From Psychrobacter sp. JB385 (GTDB taxonomy: Bacteria > Pseudomonadota > Gammaproteobacteria > Pseudomonadales > Moraxellaceae), in contig NZ_FUKN01000014.1 in the NCBI RefSeq assembly GCF_900163785.1, positions 607,883-671,882 on the forward strand: DNA of 64,000 nucleotides, written 5' to 3'. Under the pieces are notes generated by a model that saw nothing but the letters and a program-made list of their open reading frames with translations, searched no databases and had not been told where the DNA came from. This document shows positions 10,416 through 19,009 of this stretch, piece after piece; the stretch's first letter is position 1, and the number at the start of each line of letters is the position of its first letter. The position numbers were made by a program, and so were the translations under genes.

Positions 10416-11228
10416 ATGAACGCGATTGCCACTTATCAGTATGAGACGTTACAAGTCAGTATCACCAACCAAATATTGACGGTGACTTTGAATCGTCCCC
10501 ACAAAAAAAACGCCATGAGCTTTCAGCTAATCAATGAGCTGATTGCTGTGGCAGGTCATATCGGTAAAGACAAAACCCTACGTGCCGTTATTTTAAAGGG
10601 CGCAGAAGCAACATTTTGTGCAGGTATCGATTTGGGTGATCTGAATCATCCAAAAAATAAAGCGTTTGCCTTTTGGGAGCTTGTCAAACCATGGCAGAGC
10701 GCTTTTCAACGCGTTTGTCTTGTTTGGCGTGAGTTACCAGTACCTGTCATTGCTGTTTTGGAAGGCTATTGCATTGGTGCAGGGTTACAATTAGCGCTGG
10801 CTTGTGATGTGCGTATCAGTCACCCAGATTGTCAATTGTCTATTATGGAAGCCAAATGGGGCCTAGTGCCAGATATGGGTTTAACTCAATCTGCCTTTGG
10901 CGTTGTACGACAAGATGTGCTAAAAGAGCTGGCAATGAGTGCACGCATCATTGATGCCAATGAAGGTAAGATGCTCGGTATCATCAGTCATTGTAGTGAT
11001 ACCCCACTTGAGCAGGCACAGGCGCTCGCCGCTGAATTTGCCGAGCGTTCTCCTGATGCGGTGCTGGCAAGTAAACGCATCATCAATGCTATGTACCAAC
11101 AATCTAAGACCACATTATATAAAGAAAAAATATGGCAGCTCAAAATGATGCTCGGTCATAATCGTAAACTGGCGCTTAGAAAAGCCAAGCAAGCGAGTAC
11201 CGCATTTGCCAAGCGTCAATTTAGCTAA
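10416..11228 (+). CDS. Crotonase-fold enoyl-CoA hydratase/isomerase family protein
   Basis: A 270-residue crotonase-family protein. The oxyanion-hole signatures are visible: AEATFCAGIDLGDL (about residues 67-80), EGYCIGAGLQLALACDVRIS (about 110-130), and MEAKWGLVPDMG, where an acidic catalytic residue normally sits. The substrate cannot be told from sequence. No other fatty-acid oxidation genes are adjacent, so a stand-alone hydratase or isomerase for an acyl-CoA is inferred. The start follows AATAAGGACTGTT. It is 127 nt downstream of the hybrid kinase, with no strong terminator between them. Confidence 0.85.
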   Translation: MNAIATYQYETLQVSITNQILTVTLNRPHKKNAMSFQLINELIAVAGHIGKDKTLRAVILKGAEATFCAGIDLGDLNHPKNKAFAFWELVKPWQSAFQRVCLVWRELPVPVIAVLEGYCIGAGLQLALACDVRISHPDCQLSIMEAKWGLVPDMGLTQSAFGVVRQDVLKELAMSARIIDANEGKMLGIISHCSDTPLEQAQALAAEFAERSPDAVLASKRIINAMYQQSKTTLYKEKIWQLKMMLGHNRKLALRKAKQASTAFAKRQFS

Positions 11229-11491
11229 TGGTTTTCATTGAAAATAAATATGGTGACAAACGAGCCTAATAGGAGAGAAGGGCAGATTGATGCCATCCCG
11301 TCTGTCGAAACACAAGCAATCCATGCGATATAAAAATGTCTGCTGACTAATATAAAAGTAACGGTGATACCAGTAAATGTGCTTTATAATTGCGGGCGGT
11401 TGTTTATAAAGCTTGTCAAAATAATAAATAAAAAACGGTGAATAAAGAACGCATAAATCATAAAACTAACCCTATATAAAATGGTCTGAAT

Positions 11492-12751
11492 ATGTCTGCT
11501 CCAAAATCCTCTCTACCAAATAAACCCATTGCTTCTGAACGAGTGCGCTCTGCTGATTTGCCTGTTGCATGGATTATGATGCTTGGGCTTATCGTAGCGG
11601 TAGGACCCTTATCTATCGATATGTATCTGCCAGCGCTCCCGTCTATGGGTGATGATTTTGGCGTGTCAACGGCTTTTATGGCCAACTCTGTGCCCGCTTA
11701 TTTTTTGGGTTTGGTATTTGGTCAGCTGTTTTATGGGCCATTTAGTGATCGGGTTGGCCGCGTCAAACCTTTATATATCGGTATGACCTTGTATGTGATC
11801 GCCTCGGTTATTTGTGCCACGACAAACAATGAATATGTGTTATTTGTCGGGCGAACGGCACAAGCACTTGGCGCTTGTGTGGGTGCGGTAGTGACACGGG
11901 CAGCAATCCGTGATCGTTTGACTGCCAAACAAACTGCCAAAGCTTTTTCTATTATGATTTTGGTCATGGGTTTAGCGCCCATACTTGCCCCATCACTTGG
12001 TGCACTGTTTTTGAAATTTTTTAGCTGGCATTCTATTTTTTGGTTTTTGGCCGCCTTTGGTGCGCTTAATTTGTTACTGACCAAGTTTTTCTTTTTTGAG
12101 ACCTTAACAGAAGAAAATCGCAATGTGCGTCCTGCCAAAGAAGTGCTCAGTCAGTATTGGGATTTGTTGAAAGATCCAACTTTTAACTACCCAGCTATTG
12201 GAGGCGGTTTGCTGATGGGCGCAATGTTTGTTTATATCAGCTCAGCTTCTGAGCTGATTATGGACACGTATGGCGTCTCAGCGACACACTTTGGCTGGCT
12301 ATTTGGTATGAATGCGGCAGGGTTTGTTGGTTTGACTCAGTTAAACCAGTGGCTTACCAACCGTTTTCGTATTTTAAGTATCTTGCGCTTTGGCGCGATG
12401 ATGCAGGTTGTTTCTGCTGGCGTCCTGTTTACTATTGGTCTGATATTGGGTACAGACGCGTGGCTGCCCTTGGTACTGGCTTGTATTTTCTTTTGTATTG
12501 CAGGATTGGGTCTTACCCAGCCGAATGCTTCTGCCATTGCATTGGCCTTTCAAAAGCGGCGTGCTGGTATGGCCAGTGCCTTACAAGGCTCACTCATGTT
12601 TTCTGTCGGTATTTTCGGCGGCTTATTGTTAAACCTATTCCCAGTCAATCCTGTTTTAAAGGTTGGTATTGCTATGTTTGCATTGATGAGCTTAGGGACA
12701 TTCCTCGTTTGGAAGATTGACCGTAATTTAAATCTCGATGAGACCGATTGA
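11492..12751 (+). CDS. Bcr/CflA-type MFS multidrug transporter
   Basis: A 419-residue 12-TM major facilitator resembling the Bcr/CflA drug-resistance subfamily. Its first helix carries the GPLSIDMYLPALPSM signature typical of that group, and motif A reads GPFSDRVGRVKPL. It probably exports hydrophobic compounds by proton antiport; the substrates are unknown. The ribosome-binding site is weak. A strong terminator follows at 12777-12816. No regulator gene adjoins it. Confidence 0.88.
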   Translation: MSAPKSSLPNKPIASERVRSADLPVAWIMMLGLIVAVGPLSIDMYLPALPSMGDDFGVSTAFMANSVPAYFLGLVFGQLFYGPFSDRVGRVKPLYIGMTLYVIASVICATTNNEYVLFVGRTAQALGACVGAVVTRAAIRDRLTAKQTAKAFSIMILVMGLAPILAPSLGALFLKFFSWHSIFWFLAAFGALNLLLTKFFFFETLTEENRNVRPAKEVLSQYWDLLKDPTFNYPAIGGGLLMGAMFVYISSASELIMDTYGVSATHFGWLFGMNAAGFVGLTQLNQWLTNRFRILSILRFGAMMQVVSAGVLFTIGLILGTDAWLPLVLACIFFCIAGLGLTQPNASAIALAFQKRRAGMASALQGSLMFSVGIFGGLLLNLFPVNPVLKVGIAMFALMSLGTFLVWKIDRNLNLDETD

Positions 12752-12776
12752 TATAAAACATCCTTATTTCCATGAG

Positions 12777-12816
12777 AAAAGCATCCATGCATGGTGAGTG
12801 TATGGATGCTTTTTTT
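12777..12816 (+). terminator. Rho-independent terminator after the MFS gene
   Basis: Stem AAAAGCATCCAT with ATGGATGCTTTT, loop about 13 nt, then a run of T. It lies 25 nt past the MFS stop codon. Confidence 0.85.
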
Positions 12817-13082
12817 ATGGTTTCTATATTCCTCTACGTCTCTCAAACGCCTTTCTAAATACCTGTCTGTTAAAAAAATATCACTTAGTGGATATAAACC
12901 TTGGCTTCTTTTGTTTTATTAGGGGATTATCCATAATAACTGAACATAATTATTGCAATAGTAAAATTAGATAAGTATTATCTACGTAACTTTCTGTAAG
13001 TAAACATGTAGAGATATTACTTAACCTTGCTAGATTGTCATTTACCAATAGGTACAACAACGTTAAGTTTCAAGGATAGATT
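12817..13082. other. Upstream region of the Che-like operon
   Basis: AT-rich spacer between the MFS terminator and the solute-binding lipoprotein gene. Its position makes it the promoter region of the five-gene operon. I see no clear sigma-70 promoter or operator by eye. Confidence 0.45.
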
Positions 13083-13961
13083 ATGATGCAGTTATATCGA
13101 GCGTTACCCATTTTGTTGAGCGTCGGCCTATTCGGCTGTGGCAACTCTCCCACTCAAGAAAGCGCTAGTACAGCTGGTACATCAGCAACAGAAAATAAAG
13201 ACAGTTTTGTTAGCAAATTGCCTGATACCGCACCAGTCATCAAGGTTGCTACAACAGGTACGATGCCTCCATTTTCGTTCCAAGATGATTATGGCAACAT
13301 GCAGGGTATTGATATTGACTCAATCCGTGCTATTGGCGAAGAACAAGGGTTCAAAGTTGAGTTTTATAAAGAAACTTGGCAGAACATGTTCGACAGTGTC
13401 GAATCAGGTAGTCGAGATTTGGCTATCTCAGGCATTTCATATAAAGACGATCGTGCTGCTAAATACGGTCTTTCAAACTCTTACTTCTTCAACCCTTCTG
13501 CTGTTATGTATGCTAAAAGCAACTTAAACATCAATGGCTTGGGCGATTTGAAAGGGTTGCACGTCGCTGGTATGGACGGCACCAAACAGGTTGATCAAGT
13601 AAAGGAAACAGGCGGGTATAGTGAACTCTCTACTACCGTTACCACTTTTTTATTATTTGAAGACCTTGTCCAAGGTAAAGTCGATGCCATTGTTCAAGAT
13701 TTGCCTTTATTGCAATATACGGCAGCCAATCATCCTGATCACAAAGTAGTCATCGTGCCTTACGAAGACGAAAATAATCCATCAGCGCAGCAAGTTATAT
13801 TGATGGCGAAAGGCAATACGAAGCTTATCAATCAAGTGAATGAAGGTATTGCCAAGCTTAAAAATGAAGGAACATTTAAAGAGATCGAAGGGCGCTGGTT
13901 GGGTGGAAACACTTCTTCTGAGACGAGCACTTCTGAGACTACTACTAAGCAATTGAGTTAA
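13083..13961 (+). CDS. Periplasmic solute-binding lipoprotein (SBP family 3, amino-acid type)
   Basis: A 292-residue extracellular solute-binding protein of family 3 (polar amino acid type). A short signal sequence ends in the lipobox LFGC (cleavage before C19). The residue after it is Gly, not the Asp inner-membrane retention signal. The mature part begins APVIKVATTGTMPPFSF, continues with GNMQGIDIDSIRAIGE and DLAISGISYKDDRA, and ends FKEIEGRWLG, the usual family landmarks. No ABC permease or ATPase is nearby. It lies only 12 nt upstream of the membrane kinase gene, so I infer a sensory, ligand-presenting role rather than transport. The C-terminal tail is Ser/Thr-rich. The ligand is unknown. 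Confidence 0.88.
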   Translation: MMQLYRALPILLSVGLFGCGNSPTQESASTAGTSATENKDSFVSKLPDTAPVIKVATTGTMPPFSFQDDYGNMQGIDIDSIRAIGEEQGFKVEFYKETWQNMFDSVESGSRDLAISGISYKDDRAAKYGLSNSYFFNPSAVMYAKSNLNINGLGDLKGLHVAGMDGTKQVDQVKETGGYSELSTTVTTFLLFEDLVQGKVDAIVQDLPLLQYTAANHPDHKVVIVPYEDENNPSAQQVILMAKGNTKLINQVNEGIAKLKNEGTFKEIEGRWLGGNTSSETSTSETTTKQLS

Positions 13962-13973
13962 GGAATTCTAAAG

Positions 13974-16169
13974 ATGGCAACCACACCTAATATCGACAAT
14001 AAGCGCTATCAAGGTCTGATTATTTCAATTGCACTATTCCTATCTTTGATTGGTGCTTTGTTAGCGTTTACGTTTTATACGTCCAGTTTGTTAGAAAGAA
14101 ACACGGCGTTAATTGACCAAACCAACCAAGTTGCTAACAGCGCGCAGGCAGTAATTAAAGACCTTTTTGATCTAGATGCCAGTTATGGTGAGGATACTAA
14201 GTCCCCACACATACAACGTGTGTTAGAGCGTTTGGAGCAAAACACGACGTCTATTACCAGCACTATGGCTGCTATTGAGCAAGGCGGGAAGGTCACTGAT
14301 AGTAACGGCAATACTTATAATTTGCCAAAAATTGATAGCAATGCTCAGGCAAATATCGCTGCCGCTAATGAGCAATGGAAAGCATTAGAGCCTAAAATTC
14401 AGACGTATCTAAAAGATGCTGATAACATTATGGTTCCCTCTGCTGACGCATTGACACAAGCGGTTGAGCAAGCGAAAACCTCAAGTTTGTTGATTAACGA
14501 TTCTTTAGATAACCTTACTGATGACGTGTTCAATAGTGCAGAGCGTGAAGCCTCTACCATTCGTCTTATTCAGGCACTAGGTGTTGTCGCAATCTTTGCC
14601 TACTTCTTGATCTTCGTATTCTTCTTCGTACGTCGCCTACGTGAAACAGATGCTGAAGCGCTTGCTGCTCGTCGCGAAACTCAAGAAATTATGGAAACGG
14701 TAAATACGGGTCTATTCTTGCTTGATAAAGACTTACGTATTGGTCAACAGCATTCTCGCGCACTAAACGATATTATTGGTGCTGATAGATTGGCTGGAGA
14801 AAACTTTACCAATGTCCTACGTGGCCGTATCTCTGATAAAGATCTAAAGACCACACAGCAATTTATTGAGCAGCTATACAATCCACGAGTCAAAGAAAAG
14901 CTGGTAGACTCTCTCAATCCTTTGCACAAAGTTATGCTTCACAATACCTCTGATAATAAAGGACTCAACGATCGCTTCTTGGACTTTAAGTTCTCACGTG
15001 TTTACGATGACAAAAACATTGCGCGTATTTTGGTCAACGTGAACGACGTATCAGATGCCGTCTATCTAGAACAGCGTCTAGAAAAAGAACGTACCGAAAA
15101 CGACATGCAAATTGAGATGTTGACCACCATCTTGAATGTAAACCCGAAAATTATTAACGAGTTTATTGCAAACACGCAAACGCATATCGAGAAGATGAAC
15201 AATATCTTGAAAAACCCTGGTAGCTCGCAATACGAATTAGAAGGTAAGTTAAAAGCCATCTACCGTGAAATGCATAGCTTAAAAGGCGAGGCTTCGGCGT
15301 TAAAGCTGCATAGCTTTACTAAGATTGCTTCAGATGCAGAAGACAAGCTGCATGCATTACAGAATCAGGGTCAGCTATCGGGCAATGATTTCTTACCGTT
15401 AGCTGTACATTTGGATGACTTGCTCAGCCTGTCAAATACCATTGCTACTTTGGGTGAACGTATTAACCGCTCAGCACCGCCAAGTGTAAAGCCTGCAACG
15501 GCAGGTGCATCAGCGCCGGTCAGCGATAGCTTTGCAAAAACCAGTAGCACTGAGAACCATACCATCAGTAACATAAACGCTGATCATGGGCAGAGTATTG
15601 ATTTGGACGATGAGAAAGATGATCAATTATCTTTTTATAAAGAGTTTGCAAAAGATATCGCAGCAAGACAAGGCAAGCAAGTCCAACTGAAAAGCGATAC
15701 TTTGACGCAAGCGAACATACCAGACCATCTGGTTAAGCCGATCAAAGAGATCAGTATTCAGTTACTACGCAATGCGGTAGTTCATGGTATTGAAGCACCA
15801 AGCGTCCGTCATTCAACAGGTAAAGATGCCGTAGGGACAATCGATGTAGAAGTAAAAGACAGCGGTTCAGACGTTTTACTAGTGGTACAAGATGATGGTC
15901 AAGGTATTGATTATGACGGTATCCGTACCAAACTGAGCAAAGAAGGTCGCTTTAGTACAGAAGAGGCAAGTCAGCTCAGCCAAAATGATCTATTGAAGCA
16001 ACTGTTTTCTTCAGGTTTTTCTACCAAAGAGCATGCAGATGAAGATGGCGGCCGCGGCGTTGGTCTTGACATCATCAAAGCAAAAGTAAAAGAGTATAAT
16101 GGCAAGCTTAATGTAAATAGTGAACTGGGTCAGATGACACGGTTTGTCATTACTTTACCTAAAGCTTAA
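13974..16169 (+). CDS. Membrane CheA-like histidine kinase with Hpt and HATPase domains
   Basis: A 731-residue kinase of unusual layout. TM1 (about 14-37), a helical periplasmic domain (about 38-198) and TM2 (about 200-219) come first. A PAS-like region (about 235-365) and a coiled coil follow. Next is an Hpt domain with H434 in REMHSLKGEASALK, then a Ser/Thr-rich linker (about 500-545). A CheA-like ATPase ends the protein, with the N box LLRNAVVHGIEAPS (about 597-610), G1 DDGQGID (about 640-646) and G2 GGRGVGLDI (about 692-700). Unlike CheA, it has no recognisable CheW-binding P5 domain at the C-terminus and it is membrane-anchored. AAGGA precedes the ATG. Its operon partners suggest it senses via the upstream lipoprotein and phosphorylates the CheY-like protein downstream; both are inferences. 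Confidence 0.85.
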   Translation: MATTPNIDNKRYQGLIISIALFLSLIGALLAFTFYTSSLLERNTALIDQTNQVANSAQAVIKDLFDLDASYGEDTKSPHIQRVLERLEQNTTSITSTMAAIEQGGKVTDSNGNTYNLPKIDSNAQANIAAANEQWKALEPKIQTYLKDADNIMVPSADALTQAVEQAKTSSLLINDSLDNLTDDVFNSAEREASTIRLIQALGVVAIFAYFLIFVFFFVRRLRETDAEALAARRETQEIMETVNTGLFLLDKDLRIGQQHSRALNDIIGADRLAGENFTNVLRGRISDKDLKTTQQFIEQLYNPRVKEKLVDSLNPLHKVMLHNTSDNKGLNDRFLDFKFSRVYDDKNIARILVNVNDVSDAVYLEQRLEKERTENDMQIEMLTTILNVNPKIINEFIANTQTHIEKMNNILKNPGSSQYELEGKLKAIYREMHSLKGEASALKLHSFTKIASDAEDKLHALQNQGQLSGNDFLPLAVHLDDLLSLSNTIATLGERINRSAPPSVKPATAGASAPVSDSFAKTSSTENHTISNINADHGQSIDLDDEKDDQLSFYKEFAKDIAARQGKQVQLKSDTLTQANIPDHLVKPIKEISIQLLRNAVVHGIEAPSVRHSTGKDAVGTIDVEVKDSGSDVLLVVQDDGQGIDYDGIRTKLSKEGRFSTEEASQLSQNDLLKQLFSSGFSTKEHADEDGGRGVGLDIIKAKVKEYNGKLNVNSELGQMTRFVITLPKA

Positions 16170-16231
16170 TCAAAAATAGCAAGGATATTGTCAAGGACGA
16201 CAAGCACTTTATTAAAGGTAATAGATAAGTT

Positions 16232-16594
16232 ATGCATAAGTTAATGATTGTTGATGATTCGAACATTATCAGAAATCGTATTCAGCGCGCATACGATTCA
16301 GGAAATTTTATGTTGGTTGCTACGGCTACTAGCGGTGTTCAAGCCATTGAAAAGTTTAATATACATCGTCCTGATGTGATCACTATGGACTTGACCATGC
16401 CACAAATGGATGGTCTTGAATGTATTGAAAAAATCATCTCGATTGATCCTGATGTCCGTATTTTAGTGGTATCAGCGTTGTCTGATAAAGCCACAGGTAT
16501 TGAGGCGTTGTCGTTGGGTGCAAGTGGGTTCTTATGTAAGCCATTTTCAGAGGAAGAGCTTGTGGAAGCTTTGTACGAGCTGATGCAAGACTAA
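16232..16594 (+). CDS. CheY-like single-domain response regulator
   Basis: A 120-residue stand-alone receiver domain. The acidic pocket is D8/D9, the phosphoacceptor is D53 in TMDLTMPQMDG, and S81 and K103 (FLCKPFSEEEL) complete the active site. There is no output domain, so it must act by binding a partner, as CheY does. It is the third gene of the operon, 62 nt after the kinase and 30 nt before the first CheX-like gene. I see no flagellar genes in the window. The downstream target could be type IV pili, an enzyme or a regulator, and cannot be chosen from this sequence. Confidence 0.9.
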   Translation: MHKLMIVDDSNIIRNRIQRAYDSGNFMLVATATSGVQAIEKFNIHRPDVITMDLTMPQMDGLECIEKIISIDPDVRILVVSALSDKATGIEALSLGASGFLCKPFSEEELVEALYELMQD

Positions 16595-16624
16595 TACCAT
16601 TCAACGACCTAAGTAGATGTCATT

Positions 16625-17074
16625 ATGAAAGAACAAAAACTACAGATTTTTTTAAGCATTATTAGCAATTATTTTAATCAGTTTGGGGGAGAGGAGCTTG
16701 TCGCTGATACCCCATATTTATTAGAGAATAAACAGCCAAAAGTTCATGACTATACTGGAGTGATTGGTATATCTGGTGGACAAAAAGGCGTGGTATATTT
16801 TTCGGCCACTCACCAGTTATTGTCTTCTATATTAGACAATATGGGTGAAACCGATAAAAGTGAAGAGAACTATATAGATTTGGCAGGTGAAGTTGCCAAT
16901 ACGATTGCAGGAAATGCACGCAAAGAATTCGGTTCAGAGTTTCATATTTCTGTACCATTCGTGTTTAAAGGTTCTCCGCAAAGTATCGTATTGCCGAATG
17001 ACGAGCGCTCTTTTATTATTCCCATCACTTGGCATGCTCAAGTTGGCGAGATCGTAGTTTGTTTGCAGGACTAA
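16625..17074 (+). CDS. CheX-like phosphatase (first copy)
   Basis: A 149-residue protein of the CheX/CheC class, which removes phosphate from CheY-type receivers. The catalytic ExxN signature is E89-V-A-N92 in LAGEVANTIAGNARKEFG. The C-terminal beta strands (FIIPITWHAQVGEIVV) fit the CheX fold. It lacks the second ExxN helix of CheC, so CheX is the closer match. It is the fourth gene of the operon and is paralogous to the next gene. The expected role is to dephosphorylate the adjacent CheY-like regulator; this is inferred. Confidence 0.82.
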   Translation: MKEQKLQIFLSIISNYFNQFGGEELVADTPYLLENKQPKVHDYTGVIGISGGQKGVVYFSATHQLLSSILDNMGETDKSEENYIDLAGEVANTIAGNARKEFGSEFHISVPFVFKGSPQSIVLPNDERSFIIPITWHAQVGEIVVCLQD

Positions 17075-17112
17075 CTGTCCTGCCGCGTAATAAAGATGGA
17101 TATTAATATATT

Positions 17113-17562
17113 ATGGTTAAAATAGAAAAGCTGGGCGTGTTTTTAAGCTCAATTAACGCATTTTTTGTACAGATTGATGGCTCAGAAGTGGATATTGATA
17201 CACCGTATCTAAGCCATAATAAGAGCGCTGTAGGCTATGATTATAGCGGTGTTATTAAGATCTCAGGCCCTCTTGAGGGCTGTGTGTATGTGAGTGCGCC
17301 TAGCGTCATGTTACGAGAGGTAATAAAAGTGATGGAAGAGCCGGATTCTTCTATCACGATGATGAAAGATTTGCTGGGTGAGATGGCCAATACTATTTCT
17401 GGTAATGCTCGTACTGAATTTGGGTCAGAGTTTATTATTTCACCGCCGCACATCGTTGAAGGTGCTCCTAGCGTGTCTTATCTACCAAAAGACCGTCAAA
17501 GCTATATTACCCCATTCACTTGGCGTAATTACAAGGCCATGATTGGGATCTGTATTGCCTAA
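17113..17562 (+). CDS. CheX-like phosphatase (second copy)
   Basis: Also 149 residues and clearly paralogous to the preceding protein: both share the pattern of DTPYL, DY-GVI-ISG, the ExxN helix, GNAR-EFGSEF and a C-terminal PFTW/PITW strand. The catalytic pair is E90 and N93 (LLGEMANTISGNARTEFG), so this copy also looks active. CheX from other bacteria forms dimers; the two copies may form homo- or heterodimers. It is the last gene of the operon, with a strong terminator about 90 nt downstream. Confidence 0.82.
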   Translation: MVKIEKLGVFLSSINAFFVQIDGSEVDIDTPYLSHNKSAVGYDYSGVIKISGPLEGCVYVSAPSVMLREVIKVMEEPDSSITMMKDLLGEMANTISGNARTEFGSEFIISPPHIVEGAPSVSYLPKDRQSYITPFTWRNYKAMIGICIA

Positions 17563-17650
17563 TCTAAATCCAGCGCTCTACTTTCTAAAAATCAGATTGT
17601 CTGAATAAATTGATTAAATTTGAGCCAGTTAAACGTGAATGGCGAAACAA

Positions 17651-17678
17651 AAAAGCGACACACTCTGTGTCGCTTTTT
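17651..17678 (+). terminator. Rho-independent terminator of the Che-like operon
   Basis: Perfect stem GCGACACA / TGTGTCGC with a 3-nt loop, flanked by A and T runs, about 90 nt after the second CheX-like gene. Confidence 0.9.
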
Positions 17679-17736
17679 GTCATTTAATCTCTTTATATCT
17701 TGGGTTTATCTGTATCAGGTAACAACGATAAACTGC

Positions 17737-17766
17737 TGGAGATTTTAATGAATTGTATGATAAAAT
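17737..17766 (+). promoter_or_regulatory. Likely rpsB promoter (extended -10)
   Basis: A -10 TAAAAT at 17761-17766 is preceded by TGA, giving an extended -10. A weak -35 TGGAGA lies at 17737-17742 with an 18-nt spacer. It would give a 5' leader of about 245 nt before rpsB. Confidence 0.5.
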
Positions 17767-17769
17767 ACG

Positions 17770-18017
17770 GCACAGCTATTTTCATCACTCTTTTTATCGT
17801 TTGGATTTAAGTTTTTCTTAGATCAGACAATAGCTTTTTTTTAAACCAACCAATGACACACACATCATGGCAAAAAATTGCTGGGTGTTTGGCGACTTGA
17901 TTAATTTGCAACAGGGTAGTGTGGTCTCAACGAGCACTCACTATTGGCAGATGCGTGTCGCTAGATAGGCAGTTTTTGTGATGTGGAGGCATAACCCAAT
18001 CAATAGGACATTTTAAC
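17770..18017 (+). promoter_or_regulatory. Long rpsB 5' leader, possible S2 autoregulatory RNA
   Basis: About 245 nt of non-coding leader separate the predicted start site from rpsB. Gammaproteobacterial rpsB leaders are known to be bound by S2 for feedback on rpsB-tsf. The leader length and position fit that, but I did not fold it or match a conserved secondary structure. No coding frame is seen in this 455-bp spacer (17563-18017). Confidence 0.45.
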
Positions 18018-18806
18018 ATGGCTACAAAGAATCCAACCAAAATCGAAATGCGCGACCTACTACAAGCTGGCGCTCACTTTGGTCACCAAACACGTTTTTG
18101 GAATCCAAAAATGGGTCCATATATTTTTGGTGCCCGTAACAAGATTCACATCATCAACCTAGAGCACACTGTAAAAGCATTTAACGAAGCATTGACTTAC
18201 GTAAATGGCTTAGCGGCTAAGAAAAACAAAGTATTGTTCGTTGGTACTAAGCGCGCTGCAAGCGGCATCGTTCGTGAGCAAGCGACTCGTGCTGGCATGC
18301 CATACGTTGACCATCGCTGGTTAGGTGGTATGTTGACTAACTGGAAAACACTACGCCAGTCAATCAACCGTCTAAAAGAACTTGAAAAGCAATCAGAAGA
18401 CGGTACTTTTGCTAAGCTGACTAAGCGTGAAGCATTAGAGCGTACTCGTGACATGGAAAAACTTGAGCGTTCATTGGGCGGTATCAAAGACATGGGCGGC
18501 CTACCTGACGCTATCTTCGTTGTAGACGTAGATCACGAAGCGATCGCTATCAAAGAAGCTAAGAACTTGGGTATCCCAGTTATCGGTATCGTTGATACAA
18601 ACTCAAGCCCAGACAACGTTGATTACATCATTCCAGCTAACGACGATGCAATCCGTGCTGTATCTCTATATGTAACTTCTATGGCTGATGCAATCATTGC
18701 TGGTAAAGAATATGCACAAACTCAAGCTGGCGGTAAAGCTGAGCAAGAGCCTGCTACTGAAGAAGCATCAGTTGACGCTGAAGAAGCTGCAACTCCAGCA
18801 GAATAA
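18018..18806 (+). CDS. rpsB: 30S ribosomal protein S2
   Basis: Ribosomal protein S2, 262 residues, starting [18 protein letters not shown]. It has the conserved [15 protein letters not shown] and FVGTKRAA segments and a short acidic, alanine-rich C-terminal tail. AGGACATTTTAAC precedes the ATG. It heads the rpsB-tsf operon. Codon use is strongly biased towards highly expressed patterns. Confidence 0.98.
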   Translation: MATKNPTKIEMRDLLQAGAHFGHQTRFWNPKMGPYIFGARNKIHIINLEHTVKAFNEALTYVNGLAAKKNKVLFVGTKRAASGIVREQATRAGMPYVDHRWLGGMLTNWKTLRQSINRLKELEKQSEDGTFAKLTKREALERTRDMEKLERSLGGIKDMGGLPDAIFVVDVDHEAIAIKEAKNLGIPVIGIVDTNSSPDNVDYIIPANDDAIRAVSLYVTSMADAIIAGKEYAQTQAGGKAEQEPATEEASVDAEEAATPAE

Positions 18807-18906
18807 ATAGCTGACCCAAAGGGTTTAACTTTGTCAGGATAGTTTGATGATTTATTTGTCACTATTCATAGCAGGTTATTAACAGCGTATAAGTAAGCTT
18901 ATAATA

Positions 18907-18938
18907 GGCATGATGTAGTTTTACTCGTCATGCCTTCT
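18907..18938 (+). promoter_or_regulatory. rpsB-tsf intercistronic hairpin (possible attenuator)
   Basis: Stem GGCATGA / TCATGCC with a 14-nt loop, followed by TTCTT, in the 203-nt rpsB-tsf gap. The imperfect U tract suggests partial termination between the two genes, as is known for this operon elsewhere. Confidence 0.5.
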
Positions 18939-19009
18939 TATTGATAGACAGCAAACATATTAAGTATAAGTTAAGCACTCCCATACATAACAATACTGAG
19001 GTAACTCTT

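Noticed and set aside
12349..12720. 123-residue plus-strand frame
   Set aside because: Out-of-frame within the MFS gene; the MFS frame holds the conserved membrane segments.
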